DNA of 64,000 bases from CAVWDU01 sp963840725 (lineage in GTDB: Bacteria > Pseudomonadota > Gammaproteobacteria > Pseudomonadales > Halieaceae): NCBI GenBank assembly GCA_963840725.1, contig CAWIZY010000016.1, forward strand, positions 806,001 to 870,000, written 5' to 3'. The notes under the pieces are model-generated. The model saw nothing but the letters and a program-made list of their open reading frames with translations, made no database searches and had not been told where the DNA came from. Shown here one piece after another: positions 33,074 through 42,734 of this stretch; the stretch's first letter is position 1; every line of letters begins with the position of its first letter. The translations under genes and the position numbers were made by a program.

Positions 33074-34872
33074 TCAGAAGTCGAACATTGCCTCAGGCAT
33101 GTCCATCAGGTTGTCCGCGCCTGACAACAGGGCCTGGCGATGTGCCTGGGTGCGGGGCAGCAGGCGATCGAAGTAGAACCGGGCGGTCATCAGCTTGGCC
33201 TCGTAGAAGGAGGTGTCACCATTGCCCTCGGCGATTTTTTGCCGAGCCAGAACCGCGGTGCGGCCCCAGAAGTAGCCAAGAGTGACATAGCCGCTGTACA
33301 TCAGGTAATCCACCGCAGCTGCTCCAGCTTCATCGGGGTTTTCCATCGCCGACTGGCCAATCTTCATCGACATATCCAGCCACTCGTCTTTGTGGCACTT
33401 CAGGGCGTTAACGTACCGCGCGTCCGCTTCGTCAGTGTTGGCCGCGCAGAATTCATCAATCATCTCGGTGAAGCCCAGTAGCAACTTGCCACCACTACCC
33501 AGCACCTTCCGGCCGATCAAGTCCATGGCCTGAATGCCCGTAGTGCCTTCGTAAAGCATGGCGATACGCGCATCGCGTACGATCTGCTCCATACCCCACT
33601 CGCGGATAAAGCCGTGGCCACCGTAGACCTGAACGCCGAGGTTGGCTGCTTCAAAGCCGGCCTCGGTCACAAAGGCCTTGGCAATCGGGGTCAGCAGTGC
33701 CATCAGATCATCGGCTTTCTTGGCCTCGCTCCTCGGTACCGCGCGTGCACGATATCGCCCTGCTGGGCCAGGAAGTACAGGAACGCCCGGCTGCCCTCGG
33801 CGATGGCCTTCTGGGTCAGCAGCATGCGACGCACATCCGGATGCACAATAATCGGATCGGCGGGGCCATCGGGGTTCTTGGGGCCGGTCAGGCTGCGCAT
33901 GGCCAACCGGTCACGGGCGTAGGCCAGTGCACCCTGATAAGCCAGCTCCGCGTGGGCCAGGCCCTGAATCGCCGTGCCGATACGCGCGGTGTTCATAAAA
34001 GTGAACATGCAGTTCAGGCCCTTGTTGGGCGGGCCGATCAGGTAGCCGGTGGCGCCATCAAAGTTCATCACGCAGGTGGCGGAGGCCTTGATGCCCATCT
34101 TCTTTTCGATGGAGGCACAGTGCACCCCGTTGCGCTCGCCCACACCGCCTTCCGCGTTCAACTTGAATTTGGGCACGATGAACAGCGAGATACCGTGGGT
34201 ACCCTCGGGGGCATCCGGGCAGCCGCGCCAGGACGATATGAACGATGTTCTCGGCCATGTCGTGCTCGCCGGCACTGATGAAGATCTTGGTGCCAGTAAT
34301 CGCGTAGGAGCCGTCGTCCTGCGGTTCTGCCTTGGTGCGCAGCAGGCCCAGGTCACGTACCACAGTGGGCCTCGGTCAGGCACATGGTGCCGGTCCAGTC
34401 GCCCGCAGATCAGCTTGGTGAGATACTGGTCTTTCTGCTGTTCGTCGCCGTGTTCCTCAATCGTGCGGATCGCACCATGGCTCAGCCCCGGGTACATCAA
34501 CCAGGACCAATTGGCAGTGCCGGCGAGCTCGTTATTGATAATGCCCATCAGGCCGGGCATGCCCTGGCCGCCATGGCCGGGCTCTGCAGACAGCGCAGGC
34601 CAGCCGCCTTCGACATACTGCTTGTACGCCTCGGCAAAACCGGCGGGGGTCTTAACACCCTCCGCACTCCACTCGCAGCCCTCTTCATCCCCGCTCTGGT
34701 TGAGTGGCGACAACACGTTCTCGCTGAACTTCGCGGCCTCTTCGATAATGGCGTTCATCAGGTCCGGCGTTGCGTCCTCGTAGCCGGGCAGGGATTGATA
34801 CAGTTCCCCGGAATTGAACATTTCATGAACGACGAATTGGATATCGCGCAGCGGCGCCTTGTACTCTGGCAT
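33074..34872 (-). CDS. Acyl-CoA dehydrogenase, DmdC/FadE-like (frameshifted in this sequence)
   Basis: About 598 residues once corrected, the length of the large acyl-CoA dehydrogenases related to 3-methylmercaptopropionyl-CoA dehydrogenase. Visible parts: MPEYKAPLRDIQFVVHEMF, the flavin region (DLGLLRTKAEPQDDGSYAITGTKIFISAGEHD, split over frames), GISLFIVPKF, and YGGHGFIREWGMEQIVRDARIAMLYEGTTGIQA. Four indels break the frame. Extra bases lie at about 34402-34404 (CCC), 34353-34357 and 34215-34219, and one base is missing near 33740. The three insertions together restore frame. Conserved sequence continues across every break, so sequencing error is more likely than decay. It would act in fatty acid or DMSP-type acyl-CoA oxidation. 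Confidence 0.8.
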
Positions 34873-35567
34873 GTCAACTACCTCTCGGTTATAACGGCCC
34901 GACCTTTACGGTATTGGAACAATGCGACAGCGGAACGTTCCACCATTGGAACTCGCCGCCATCGCATACGCACACCGCCGACAGCATCAACCCGTCGGAC
35001 AATAGCGCAACGAAGCCCTGACTCGGACTCCTGACTCACACTATTGAACCGACAAGTTGCAGCGGGCTATCGGATTGTACTGACAACTCGCGCTATCGAA
35101 TCACGCTGTGCCGAAGCGGACCATGTGTTCAGCGCTTACATAATCCGGGTCCTGGATCAAAAGTCAAATATCTATTTTGCAGAATACGACGGATGACACA
35201 CCCGTAATCGGTTATAAAGGCTCGAAGACGCGCCACAGCAGTTAGCGCTTACTATTAATACAGGGCAACGATAGCATGCCATTTCGTGTAGAACACGGCG
35301 ACTGACAGACCTTGACCAGCTTGCTATGCGCTGCCCTCGCCCGGCCGTTATCGCCTAATGTGTCCAGGTTTTCGGGCGGCTCCAGCCCCCCATTTTTCCG
35401 CCTGCTTATGCACAGAGCCCCAGCCGGCGCGATCACACCTGCCAACTACAGCGGCGCTGGCGTTTCCTCGTAGCGGCCAGCGCCAGGCTCAATCGTGGCA
35501 ATGCCTCGCCACATTTGATGAAAATCTCTGCGCCCGAGCGCGTCGGATTCAGGGCAGAATAACCCCT
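34873..35567. other. Divergent intergenic region without recognised gene (695 bp)
   Basis: Between the acyl-CoA dehydrogenase and comF. Short open frames exist, but none has protein-like composition or a ribosome site. The only structure seen is a perfect palindrome GGAACGTTCC at 34932-34941 with ATTGGAAC on both sides (34914 and 34944 areas), possibly an operator for the dehydrogenase. Confidence 0.45.
34914..34951. promoter_or_regulatory. Palindromic candidate operator upstream of acyl-CoA dehydrogenase
   Basis: GGAACGTTCC (34932-34941) is flanked by two ATTGGAAC motifs. It lies 42-80 bp before the dehydrogenase start. A TetR- or PsrA-like repressor site is conceivable, but no consensus match is claimed. 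Confidence 0.3.
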
Positions 35568-36364
35568 ATGAAACCCTGGCTGCGCAATGCTGGCGAGACC
35601 TTACTCGAAGCACTGTTCCCGAGCTACTGCTGTCTCTGCCAGCGGCAGTGCCCCGGGGCGCTGCCCTTGTGCCTCGACTGCAAAGCGGCATTGCCGCGCA
35701 ATCGATATGCCTGCCGGCAGTGCGCGCTGCCCCTGCCCCAGCCCGTAACGACCTCAGGTGAGGCGACCGCGCAGCCGGGTGAAGCTTCCCCGCTGTGTGG
35801 CAGTTGTCTGCACTCTCCGCCCCCCTTCGATCGTGTTATAGCACCGTGGATTTACGACGCGCACTTCGCTTATCTGATCGGACGCTGGAAGTATGCGCGC
35901 CAGCAATCGCTCACCGCGCTGCTGGCCCACCTGTGGCTGGCTCCATGGGCGGCCAAACCCATGCCCGACCTGCTCGTACCCGTGCCGCTGCACTGGCGCA
36001 AGCTGTGGCGGCGGGGCTTCAACCAGGCGACCCTGCTGGCCAGCGAGTTGCAACACCGAGAACCAGCAATGTCGTCCTGCCAGATCGTAACCCGGGGTGT
36101 TAGGCGCCATCGTGCTACGGCAGCACAGTCGAAGATCGGTGCCGCGCAGCGCCGGCGCAACCTCCGGGCTGCCTTTACAGTGGAACGACCCTGTGCCAAC
36201 CTTCGAGTCGCCATTGTCGACGATGTGCTGACTACCGGGGCCACCGCCGCCGCCCTTGCCACCGCGCTGCGCGAGGCTGGCGCCGCGGGGGTCGAGGTTG
36301 GTGCCTGGCGCGGACACCAGCCCCCGTGCATACCGCTACCGCTGTGGCCCATCACCGCGGCTGA
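35568..36364 (+). CDS. comF: ComF family phosphoribosyltransferase-like protein (one-base deletion near the end)
   Basis: About 265 residues after correction. The zinc-finger-like N-terminus is FPSYCCLCQRQCPG with later CLDCKAAL, CRQCALPL and CGSCLHSPP. The phosphoribosyltransferase part has LLVPVPLHWRKLWRRGFNQA and the PRPP loop VAIVDDVLTTGATAAAL. ComF is linked to DNA uptake and may act with PriA, which is also in this window. At 36298-36299 a T appears missing from GAGGTTTGG. Restoring it gives the normal ending WCLARTPAP and a TGA at 36362-36364. Without it the frame runs on into modA and mimics a fusion. Confidence 0.85.
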
Positions 36365-36389
36365 CCCCCTCAACCGGAGGAGCTGCGTC

Positions 36390-37154
36390 ATTTATCCCGC
36401 TATACCCCGCTTCGCGATTCTCACCATCAACCCCGGCCTGCGGGCCATCCTGTGCCGCGTTATTCTCAGCCTTTTAGTGCTGACTGTGGCGGCGCCCGCG
36501 AGCTCCGCCACCCTGCGTATTGCGGTGGCGGCAAACTTTAAACCCACTCTGGAGCGGATCAGCCAGGCCTTTGAGCAACGCTCTGGCCACCGGGTCCTGT
36601 TGAGCGGGGCCGCCACCGGTGCGCTGCATAACCAGATCAGTGCGGGTGCGCCCTTTGACCTATTTTTTGCCGCCGATCAGGACTCGATTACCCGGCTCGA
36701 GGCCGCTGGACGCACTGGCCCCGCGCGAGGGTTCTGCTATGCAGTGGGCCGGCTGGTCCTTGCCGGCGGCAATGGTCGCCTCGACCAACTGGCGAACCCG
36801 GAGCTCGGCGTCGCCATCGCAAACCCGGCCATCGCGCCCTATGGTCGGGCTGCTGCAGAGGTACTGGTGCGGCCTGAATTCGCCGCTGGCGGGGGCCGAA
36901 AACTGGTGCGCGGTGCCAGTGTCGCGCAGGCCTATCAGTTCTGGCATAGCGGTGGCGTCGCCCTCGCCCTGTTACCACGCTCGCTGGCACCCGGAACGGT
37001 GATTCCCGCATCCTGGCACAAACCGATTGAACAATTCGCCGTGAGACTGCCGCAAGCGGACACCAGCCCTGTCGCTGACGCCTACCTCGAATGGCTGAAC
37101 AGTGCTACCGTTCGCTCCCTCATTGTGGACGCTGGATATCAGCTTTGCTCTTAG
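36390..37154 (+). CDS. modA: Molybdate ABC transporter substrate-binding protein (possible ATT start)
   Basis: 255 residues. The mature part begins ATLRIAVAANFKPTLERISQAFEQ and continues with LSGAATGALHNQISAGAPFDLFFAADQ and QAYQFWHSGGVALALLP, the ModA periplasmic pattern. No ATG, GTG or TTG precedes the signal peptide in this frame. ATT at 36390 is placed 7 bp after a strong GGAGGAG ribosome site (36376-36382) and gives a plausible signal sequence (hydrophobic core ILSLLVLTVAAPASSA). ATT is a rare but known start; an ATG altered by a sequencing error is the alternative. ModA captures molybdate for the ModBC importer. Confidence 0.8.
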   Translation: MYPAIPRFAILTINPGLRAILCRVILSLLVLTVAAPASSATLRIAVAANFKPTLERISQAFEQRSGHRVLLSGAATGALHNQISAGAPFDLFFAADQDSITRLEAAGRTGPARGFCYAVGRLVLAGGNGRLDQLANPELGVAIANPAIAPYGRAAAEVLVRPEFAAGGGRKLVRGASVAQAYQFWHSGGVALALLPRSLAPGTVIPASWHKPIEQFAVRLPQADTSPVADAYLEWLNSATVRSLIVDAGYQLCS

Positions 37155-37830
37155 GTAGCACCGAGCTGGACGCTATTCGACTCACCGTGACCTTGGCCAC
37201 GGTGACCACGCTCATCCTGCTGATACTGGGCACGCCCCTGGCCTGGTGGCTGGCTCGTCAGCGCGGTAACGTTGGCGCCCTGATCGAGGCCCTGGTAGCT
37301 ACCCCGCTCATTCTGCCGCCTACAGTGCTGGGTTTTTACCTGCTGTTACTGCTGGCTCCGGATACTGCGATCGGTGGTGCCTGGCAGGCCCTCACCGGCA
37401 CCCGGTTGGCATTCAGTTTCAGCGCTCTGGTTATCGGCTCGGTCATCTACTCACTGCCCTTTGTGGTGCAACCACTGCAATCGGCATTTCGCCGCATTCC
37501 CGCCGAATTACTGCAGGCAGCAGCAACCCTGGGGCGACCCCCGCAGACCAGTTCCGCAGCGTGGTCGTCCCCTTGTCCCGGCGCAGTTTTATCACCGCTG
37601 CCAGTCTGGGGTTCGCCCACACGGTGGGAGAGTTTGGCATTATTCTCATGATCGGCGGCAACATACCCGGGGAAACCCAGGTGTTGTCCATTCTGCTTTA
37701 CGATCAGGTGGAGGCACTGCAATTTGATGCCGCCCACCGGCTCGCCGCGGGCCTGTTGCTGTTTTCACTGGTATTGCTGTTTTTTCTCTACCGCAGCGAC
37801 CGGGGCGGATTATGGCGCACCCAGCGATGA
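37145..37830 (+). CDS. modB: Molybdate ABC transporter permease (one-base deletion)
   Basis: 228 residues after correction, matching the usual ModB length. Start TTG 37145 (M-L-L-G-S-T-E-L-D-A) overlaps the modA stop by 10 bp and aligns with ModB N-termini. Membrane helices include VTTLILLILGTPLAWWLA and LVATPLILPPTVLGFYLLLLL. The EAA loop region is ELLQAAATLGATPADQF. One G is missing from the GGGG run at 37531-37534, after which the frame continues as VVVPLSRRSFITAASLGFAHTVGEFG. The corrected protein ends at 37830, overlapping modC. Confidence 0.82.
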
Positions 37831-38915
37831 ACACTCTGTCGCTTCAGCTACATTGCAGCGAGCCCGGCGGATTCGCGCTCACGGTAGATGTCGACTTACC
37901 AGACCACGGGGTGACAGCTGTCTACGGTCCCAGCGGCAGCGGCAAAACCACACTTCTGGAATGTATCAGCGGCCTGCGGCGCGGCGGTGATGAGTCTCTC
38001 GTCAGCTACCGGGGTGAGCTTTGGGAGGGGCCGGGGCACTTTTTACCACCCTGGCAACGGCGCATCGGCTTTGTGTTCCAGAATGCACGCCTGTTCCCAC
38101 ACCTGAGCACGGATCAGAATCTCGACTACGGACGACGTCGCCGGACTGACCCCGGTCAGGTCAGCCGCCAACAGGTTATTACCTGGCTGGAACTGGAACC
38201 GCTGCTGGAGCGCAGCCCGGCATCCCTGTCCGCCGGGCAGCGCCAGCGCGTCGCCATAGGCCGGGCTCTGCTGTGCTCACCGCAATTGCTGTTGCTGGAC
38301 GAGCCTCTGGCTAATCTCGATCACCGCGCTCGAGATCAATGCCTCGCCTATCTGCAAACACTGCAGAGCCAACTCAACCTGCCAATGATTTATGTCAGCC
38401 ATGATATCGGCGAGGTCAGCCAGCTTGCGGACCACCTCCTGCTGCTGGAACAGGGCGAAGTTGCAGCCCAGGGGCCACTGCTGGACCTCTGCGGCCGACT
38501 GGATACCCGACTGGCACACGATGAGCAAGCGGCAGCCATTCTCTGGGGCACCATAAAACGCCACGACACGGGCTTCGGGCTGACAGAGCTGGATGTAGAG
38601 GCCGAGACGGTTTACGTCAACCAACTGGCGGGAAAAATCGGCCAGCGCCAGCGCCTGCGCATTCCCGCACGCGACGTCAGTGTCTGTCGAGAGCGGCCCC
38701 AATCCAGCAGTATTCTGAACATCCTACCGGTGCAGCTGACCGCTATCGAGGCCTCCGGTGAGGCGCGGATGCTGCTGCAACTGAGCCTGGGCAACCAGCA
38801 TTTGCTGGCCCGCATCACCCGCAAATCAGCCGCTGAGCTGGGGCTCACGGTGGGGGACAGTCTGTACGCGCAAATAAAAAGTGCTCCGCTGCTGAGCGAG
38901 TCTGCCGTCAGGTAG
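37827..38915 (+). CDS. modC: Molybdate ABC transporter ATP-binding protein
   Basis: 362 residues from the ATG at 37827, which overlaps the modB stop (ATGA); an ATG at 37812 is also possible. Walker A GPSGSGKTT, Q loop FVFQNARLFPHLS, signature SLSAGQRQRVAIGRAL (Ala instead of the more usual Gly), Walker B LLLLDEPLANLD and H loop YVSHDIGEV are visible. A C-terminal TOBE/molybdate-binding domain follows from about residue 290 (SSSILNILPVQLTAIE). It energises molybdate uptake, needed by the Mo-formate dehydrogenase in this window. Confidence 0.93.
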   Translation: MNTLSLQLHCSEPGGFALTVDVDLPDHGVTAVYGPSGSGKTTLLECISGLRRGGDESLVSYRGELWEGPGHFLPPWQRRIGFVFQNARLFPHLSTDQNLDYGRRRRTDPGQVSRQQVITWLELEPLLERSPASLSAGQRQRVAIGRALLCSPQLLLLDEPLANLDHRARDQCLAYLQTLQSQLNLPMIYVSHDIGEVSQLADHLLLLEQGEVAAQGPLLDLCGRLDTRLAHDEQAAAILWGTIKRHDTGFGLTELDVEAETVYVNQLAGKIGQRQRLRIPARDVSVCRERPQSSSILNILPVQLTAIEASGEARMLLQLSLGNQHLLARITRKSAAELGLTVGDSLYAQIKSAPLLSESAVR

Positions 38916-38958
38916 CGTAAGATGGCGCACCAGCCGTCACCCACCAGCGGGCCAGGAT

Positions 38959-39939
38959 ATGACCGAACACCCCTACGACCGATTGACCCCCGATACGGTG
39001 ATTGACGCTGTCGAATCGGCGGGTTATCGCTGCGACGCCCGCCTACTGGCGCTGAACAGCTATGAAAACCGCGTCTACCAGGTGGGTATAGAGGATGACA
39101 CCCCGCTGATCGTAAAATTTTATCGCCCGCAACGCTGGAGCGAAGCACAGGTTCTGGAAGAGCACCAGTTCAGCCGGGAGCTGGTCGAGGCCGATATTTC
39201 GGTGGTGGCGCCCCTGGCGGATGATGAAGGGCGCACGCTGCACGACTTCGGGGGCTTCCGCTTCGCGCTGTTTACACGCCGGGGTGGCTATCCGCCCGAA
39301 CTGGATAACCTCGACAATCAACTGGTGCTGGGGCGCACCATCGGGCGTATTCACGCGGTGGGCCGAGCGGCCAGGTTTGAGCACCGCCAGTCGCTGTCAG
39401 TGCAGCGGATGCTGGCTGAGAGCCGTGAGCATCTGCTGTCGGGCTTTATTCCCCAGGCGCTGGTGCCGGCCTATGAGTCCCTGACCACAGACCTGCTCGC
39501 CACTGTTGGCGAGATCTTTGGCCAAGTGGGAGAGCAGGATCTGATCCGGGTCCACGGGGACTGCCATGTTGGCAACATCCTGTGGCGCGATGACTGCGCG
39601 CACTTTGTCGATCTGGACGACTGTTGTATGGCCCCGGCTATGCAGGACCTGTGGATGTTCCTCAACGGCGAACGCCATGAGCGGGAATTGCAGCTGTCGG
39701 AACTGATCTCGGGCTACTCGGAGTTCTGCGATTTCGACCCACGCCAGCTCAACTGGGTAGAGGCCCTGCGCACTCTGCGTATCGCCCACTATGCAAACTG
39801 GCTGGCCAGACGCTGGGACGACCCGGCTTTCCCGCGCAGTTTCCCCTGGTTCAATACTGAGCGCTACTGGGGCGACCATATCCTGCAATTAAGGGAGCAG
39901 CTGGCGGCACTCCAGGAACCACCACTGCGCCTGCTCTAG
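38959..39939 (+). CDS. srkA: Stress response serine/threonine kinase SrkA (YihE/RdoA)
   Basis: 326 residues of the aminoglycoside phosphotransferase-like kinase fold. The opening YDRLTPDTVIDAVESAGY and LNSYENRVYQVGIED are SrkA-typical. The nucleotide Lys is in LIVKFYRPQRWS, the catalytic loop is RVHGDCHVGNILW, and the metal-binding segment is FVDLDDCCMAPAMQDLWMFL. SrkA protects against envelope and oxidative stress in E. coli. It follows modC by 43 bp on the same strand. Confidence 0.93.
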   Translation: MTEHPYDRLTPDTVIDAVESAGYRCDARLLALNSYENRVYQVGIEDDTPLIVKFYRPQRWSEAQVLEEHQFSRELVEADISVVAPLADDEGRTLHDFGGFRFALFTRRGGYPPELDNLDNQLVLGRTIGRIHAVGRAARFEHRQSLSVQRMLAESREHLLSGFIPQALVPAYESLTTDLLATVGEIFGQVGEQDLIRVHGDCHVGNILWRDDCAHFVDLDDCCMAPAMQDLWMFLNGERHERELQLSELISGYSEFCDFDPRQLNWVEALRTLRIAHYANWLARRWDDPAFPRSFPWFNTERYWGDHILQLREQLAALQEPPLRLL

Positions 39940-39992
39940 CACGCAGCACCACCGGCCGACGCTGTAAAACAGAGCAGCCCGACCGCTCCCCG

Positions 39993-40724
39993 TCACTCCT
40001 TGCCCTGCATGGACCGGGGATAGACCACCGAACACAACCAGCGCCACAGGGTGTTTTCGGCCAGCACCTCTTTTTCGATCGCATCAAAGAAGCGCTCCAT
40101 CCCGGCCGGATCGGAAAAATAATCCATGCGGGTGGTGAACCCGCGTTGCGGGTCGAGTTCTTTGACCACCCGGGCGGGGTTGCCCGCTACCACCACGTTT
40201 TCCGGCACGTCACGGGTGACAACAGCCCGCGCCGCAACCACGCTGTTGGCGCCGATTCGCACACCCTTGAGCACAGTCGCATGGTCGCCCAGCCAGGTGT
40301 TTGCGCCGATGTGTACCGGGGTGGCCCGGGTATCCCGCGCAGTACGGTCATAGATGGTGTGCCAATCGGAGTCGGTGATATAGACCCCATTGGCAAGCAT
40401 CGCGCCATCGCCGATGACAATTTCATCACTGGCGCTGAGACGCGACCCGGGGCTCATCAGGACACAGTCGCCAATCCTGATACAGCCCTCGCCTTCACCC
40501 CGGCCCCACACGCCGATTTCTACCCTGTGCATAGGCTCACCAATCGCCGTGAAATTGCGCCCGATGTGAATGCCGGGGCCGGAAATATGCACGTACCAGG
40601 GTTTCATAATCGTCTCATAGGGACCCATGGCGACGCATTGTGGACGTAAAAAATAGTCGGCGTACCAACGCCTGAAGGCGAGGTAACGCTTTTTTACCCA
40701 GTAGGGCCTCAGGTCTTTGCGCAT
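39993..40724 (-). CDS. Hexapeptide-repeat O-acyltransferase (LbH family)
   Basis: 243 residues from the ATG at 40724 (MRKDLRPYWVKKRYLAF). A basic N-terminus is followed by left-handed beta-helix repeats such as CIRIGDCVLMSPGSRLSA, EIVIGDGAMLANGVYI, HIGANTWLGDHATVL and GVRIGANSVVAARAVVT. The segment ITDSDWHTIYDR contains the catalytic-type His, and VVAGNPARVVKEL is the usual family ending. A C-terminal helical part follows. Probably transfers acetyl or acyl groups to a sugar or lipid; the acceptor is unknown. Confidence 0.85.
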   Translation of the reverse strand: MRKDLRPYWVKKRYLAFRRWYADYFLRPQCVAMGPYETIMKPWYVHISGPGIHIGRNFTAIGEPMHRVEIGVWGRGEGEGCIRIGDCVLMSPGSRLSASDEIVIGDGAMLANGVYITDSDWHTIYDRTARDTRATPVHIGANTWLGDHATVLKGVRIGANSVVAARAVVTRDVPENVVVAGNPARVVKELDPQRGFTTRMDYFSDPAGMERFFDAIEKEVLAENTLWRWLCSVVYPRSMQGKE

Positions 40725-41034
40725 CGCAACCTCATCACGGAGAAACCGCAGACTTTCAGGACAACGCCTTGCCGGACAGCATGCTGCGGTGCAACGGCTG
40801 CCGGGCATTGGATCGATCAGTGCCTATCATCGCAGCCGACACAGCCCGCGGCAAACCGGGATCGGCGCAGGCGTGGCAACCCTGTTAAAATGCTAAAGTG
40901 CGTGTCACACTCGAGTGCCCTCTCTGCTGCCCTCTCGAGTACCCTGTTCGAATGCTGCTTTCGAACGCTGCCTTCGAACGTCGCCTTCAAACGCGCGGTA
41001 CGAGCACGGGTATTTTCTACAGGAGCAACAACGC
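40725..41034. other. Divergent intergenic region (310 bp)
   Basis: Between the acyltransferase and the TrmB-like gene. It contains the 13-bp repeat at 40954-40992. The AGGAG ribosome site of the methyltransferase is at 41021-41025. Nothing else is seen. Confidence 0.5.
40954..40992. repeat. 13-bp tandem repeat, three copies
   Basis: GCTGCTTTCGAAC (40954-40966), GCTGCCTTCGAAC (40967-40979) and the diverged GTCGCCTTCAAAC (40980-40992) lie in tandem 40-80 bp upstream of the methyltransferase start. Each of the first two contains the palindrome TTCGAA. An operator array is possible. Confidence 0.6.
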
Positions 41035-41691
41035 TTGCAGGCCTTTTCCCAGCCGGTGCACAGCAACCAGCAACAGGTACACCGGCAACTGCCGGCGCTG
41101 GTGCAGCGACACCTCAGCAGCGACTACGCAAGGCCTGTGGCCGATCACAGCGAGCAGGCCTTCCAGCAACTGCTGGTCGCCATGACCAAACCCCGGCCAC
41201 TGGTGCTCGATTCCTTCTGTGGCACCGGTCAGAGTACAGCCATACTGGCCCGGCAGTACCCGAGCCACCTGGTCGTGGGAGTAGACCGGTCATCCCATCG
41301 TCTCTCCCGCCACGCCGGCACCCACGATGGTAGCTATCTGCTGCTGCAGGCAGACTGTGAAGATATCTGGCAACTGCTGCTGCAGCATGACATCCACCCG
41401 GACTATCACTATCTGCTCTACCCAAATCCCTGGCCCAAGGGCAAGCATTTAAGCAGGCGGGTTCATGGCGGCGGCGGTTTTTCCCGGCTGTTGGGGCTGG
41501 GCGGCCAGATCGAGTTGCGCTCCAACTGGCAGCTCTACGTCGAGGAATTCGGCCTGGCCATGCATCTTGCGGGGCATCCCGGGGTCGTCTGCGAATTGCC
41601 CGAACAACAACCGATTTCCCTGTTTGAACGTAAGTACCGCCAAAGCGGCCATCAGCTGTGGCGTTTTCTCGGCAGGATAAAGGCACTGTAA
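41035..41691 (+). CDS. TrmB-like SAM-dependent methyltransferase
   Basis: 218 residues from a TTG at 41035, chosen because AGGAG lies 9 bp upstream and the protein then starts MQAFSQPVHSNQQQVHRQL as family members do. SAM motif I is VLDSFCGTGQSTAILA, followed by VVGVDRSSHRLSRH. The substrate-pocket motif reads YPNPWPKGKHLSRRVHG, where canonical TrmB has DPWPK-RHHKRR. The changed motif suggests a TrmB paralogue rather than the housekeeping tRNA m7G46 enzyme. Target RNA or other substrate is unknown. Confidence 0.75.
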   Translation: MQAFSQPVHSNQQQVHRQLPALVQRHLSSDYARPVADHSEQAFQQLLVAMTKPRPLVLDSFCGTGQSTAILARQYPSHLVVGVDRSSHRLSRHAGTHDGSYLLLQADCEDIWQLLLQHDIHPDYHYLLYPNPWPKGKHLSRRVHGGGGFSRLLGLGGQIELRSNWQLYVEEFGLAMHLAGHPGVVCELPEQQPISLFERKYRQSGHQLWRFLGRIKAL

Positions 41692-41869
41692 AAGCGGCGC
41701 GAAGCTCCAGCCGGGGTCTGCAGATCGAGAAGAACCCGGTGGCCACAAACGCCGGCCCTGGCGACCAACCTTGACCTTCGCGGCACGGCTTGCCATTGTG
41801 CTCAACTGACACCGCCGGGGCATGGCCGACTACCGGCGATGTCCTGGATTACAAAAGAGGTAGCAAACC

Positions 41870-42691
41870 ATGTCCAGCCAAAAAACCGATCCCGTCTGGG
41901 ACCGTATTCTCGCGGAGACCGAAGTACTGGTGTCCAAGGAACCCATACTGGCCAGCTTCCTTTATGCCACGATTCTCAATCACTCCAACCTGGAGTGTGC
42001 GTTGAGTTTCCACCTCGCCAACAAACTCGACAGCGCCACGGCCTCGTCGTTGCTACTGCGTGAAGTGATCATGCAGGCACTGAATAACGATGCCAGCATT
42101 CGCGAGTCGGTGAGAGCTGATCTGCTCGCTGTGGAGGAACGGGATTCGGCCTGCACCCAACTGTGCACACCCTTTCTGTATTTCAAGGGATTTCACGCCC
42201 TCCAGACCCAGCGGATCGCCCATTGGCTGTGGAATCACGAGCGCGAGTCACTGGCCCTGTTTTTTCAGAACCGGATGTCAGTGGAGTTCGCTGTCGATAT
42301 CCATCCGGCTGCGCAGCTGGGTCACGGGATTATGCTGGACCACGCCACGGGTGTTGTCATCGGGGAAACCGCGGTGGTGGGCAATAACGTCTCCATCCTT
42401 CAATCCGTCACCCTCGGTGGCACTGGCAAGGATGAAGGCGACCGTCACCCCAAAATTTGCGACGGCGTATTGATCAGCGCCGGTGCGAAAATTCTGGGCA
42501 ATATTTGCGTTGGAGAAGGCGCCAAAATCGGGGCCGGCAGTGTCGTGCTCGAAGCGGTCTTACCCCATACCACAGTGGCTGGCGTACCCGCGAAAGTCGT
42601 CGGACGGCCCTCCACGGACCAGCCGGCGCTGGATATGGACCACGATTTCTGCTTCGACGAGGTGTCTGCCAGGAACCCGGACGCCCATTGA
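41870..42691 (+). CDS. cysE: Serine O-acetyltransferase
   Basis: 273 residues. CysE makes O-acetylserine from serine and acetyl-CoA, the first step of cysteine synthesis. N-terminal helical domain with ILASFLYATILNHSNLECALSFHLANKL. The beta-helix domain includes FFQNRMSVEFAVDIHPAAQLGHGIMLDHATGVVIGE (shown over adjacent motifs), with catalytic Asp and His in IMLDHATG and the acetyl-CoA loop TLGGTGKDEGDRHPKI. The C-terminal tail ends without the usual terminal Ile used in cysteine synthase binding. AGAGGT precedes the ATG. Confidence 0.95.
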   Translation: MSSQKTDPVWDRILAETEVLVSKEPILASFLYATILNHSNLECALSFHLANKLDSATASSLLLREVIMQALNNDASIRESVRADLLAVEERDSACTQLCTPFLYFKGFHALQTQRIAHWLWNHERESLALFFQNRMSVEFAVDIHPAAQLGHGIMLDHATGVVIGETAVVGNNVSILQSVTLGGTGKDEGDRHPKICDGVLISAGAKILGNICVGEGAKIGAGSVVLEAVLPHTTVAGVPAKVVGRPSTDQPALDMDHDFCFDEVSARNPDAH

Positions 42692-42734
42692 GACGGCTGA
42701 TCTGCGCCGGGGCAGGCCCCGGCTGCCAGAGAAA

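Noticed and set aside
35242..35445. 67-residue reading frame on the minus strand before comF
   Set aside because: No ribosome site, no family resemblance and shadow-like composition.
35358..37154. A single 598-residue ComF-ModA fusion protein
   Set aside because: One missing T at 36298-36299 explains it; corrected comF has a normal end and stop, and modA has its own ribosome site.
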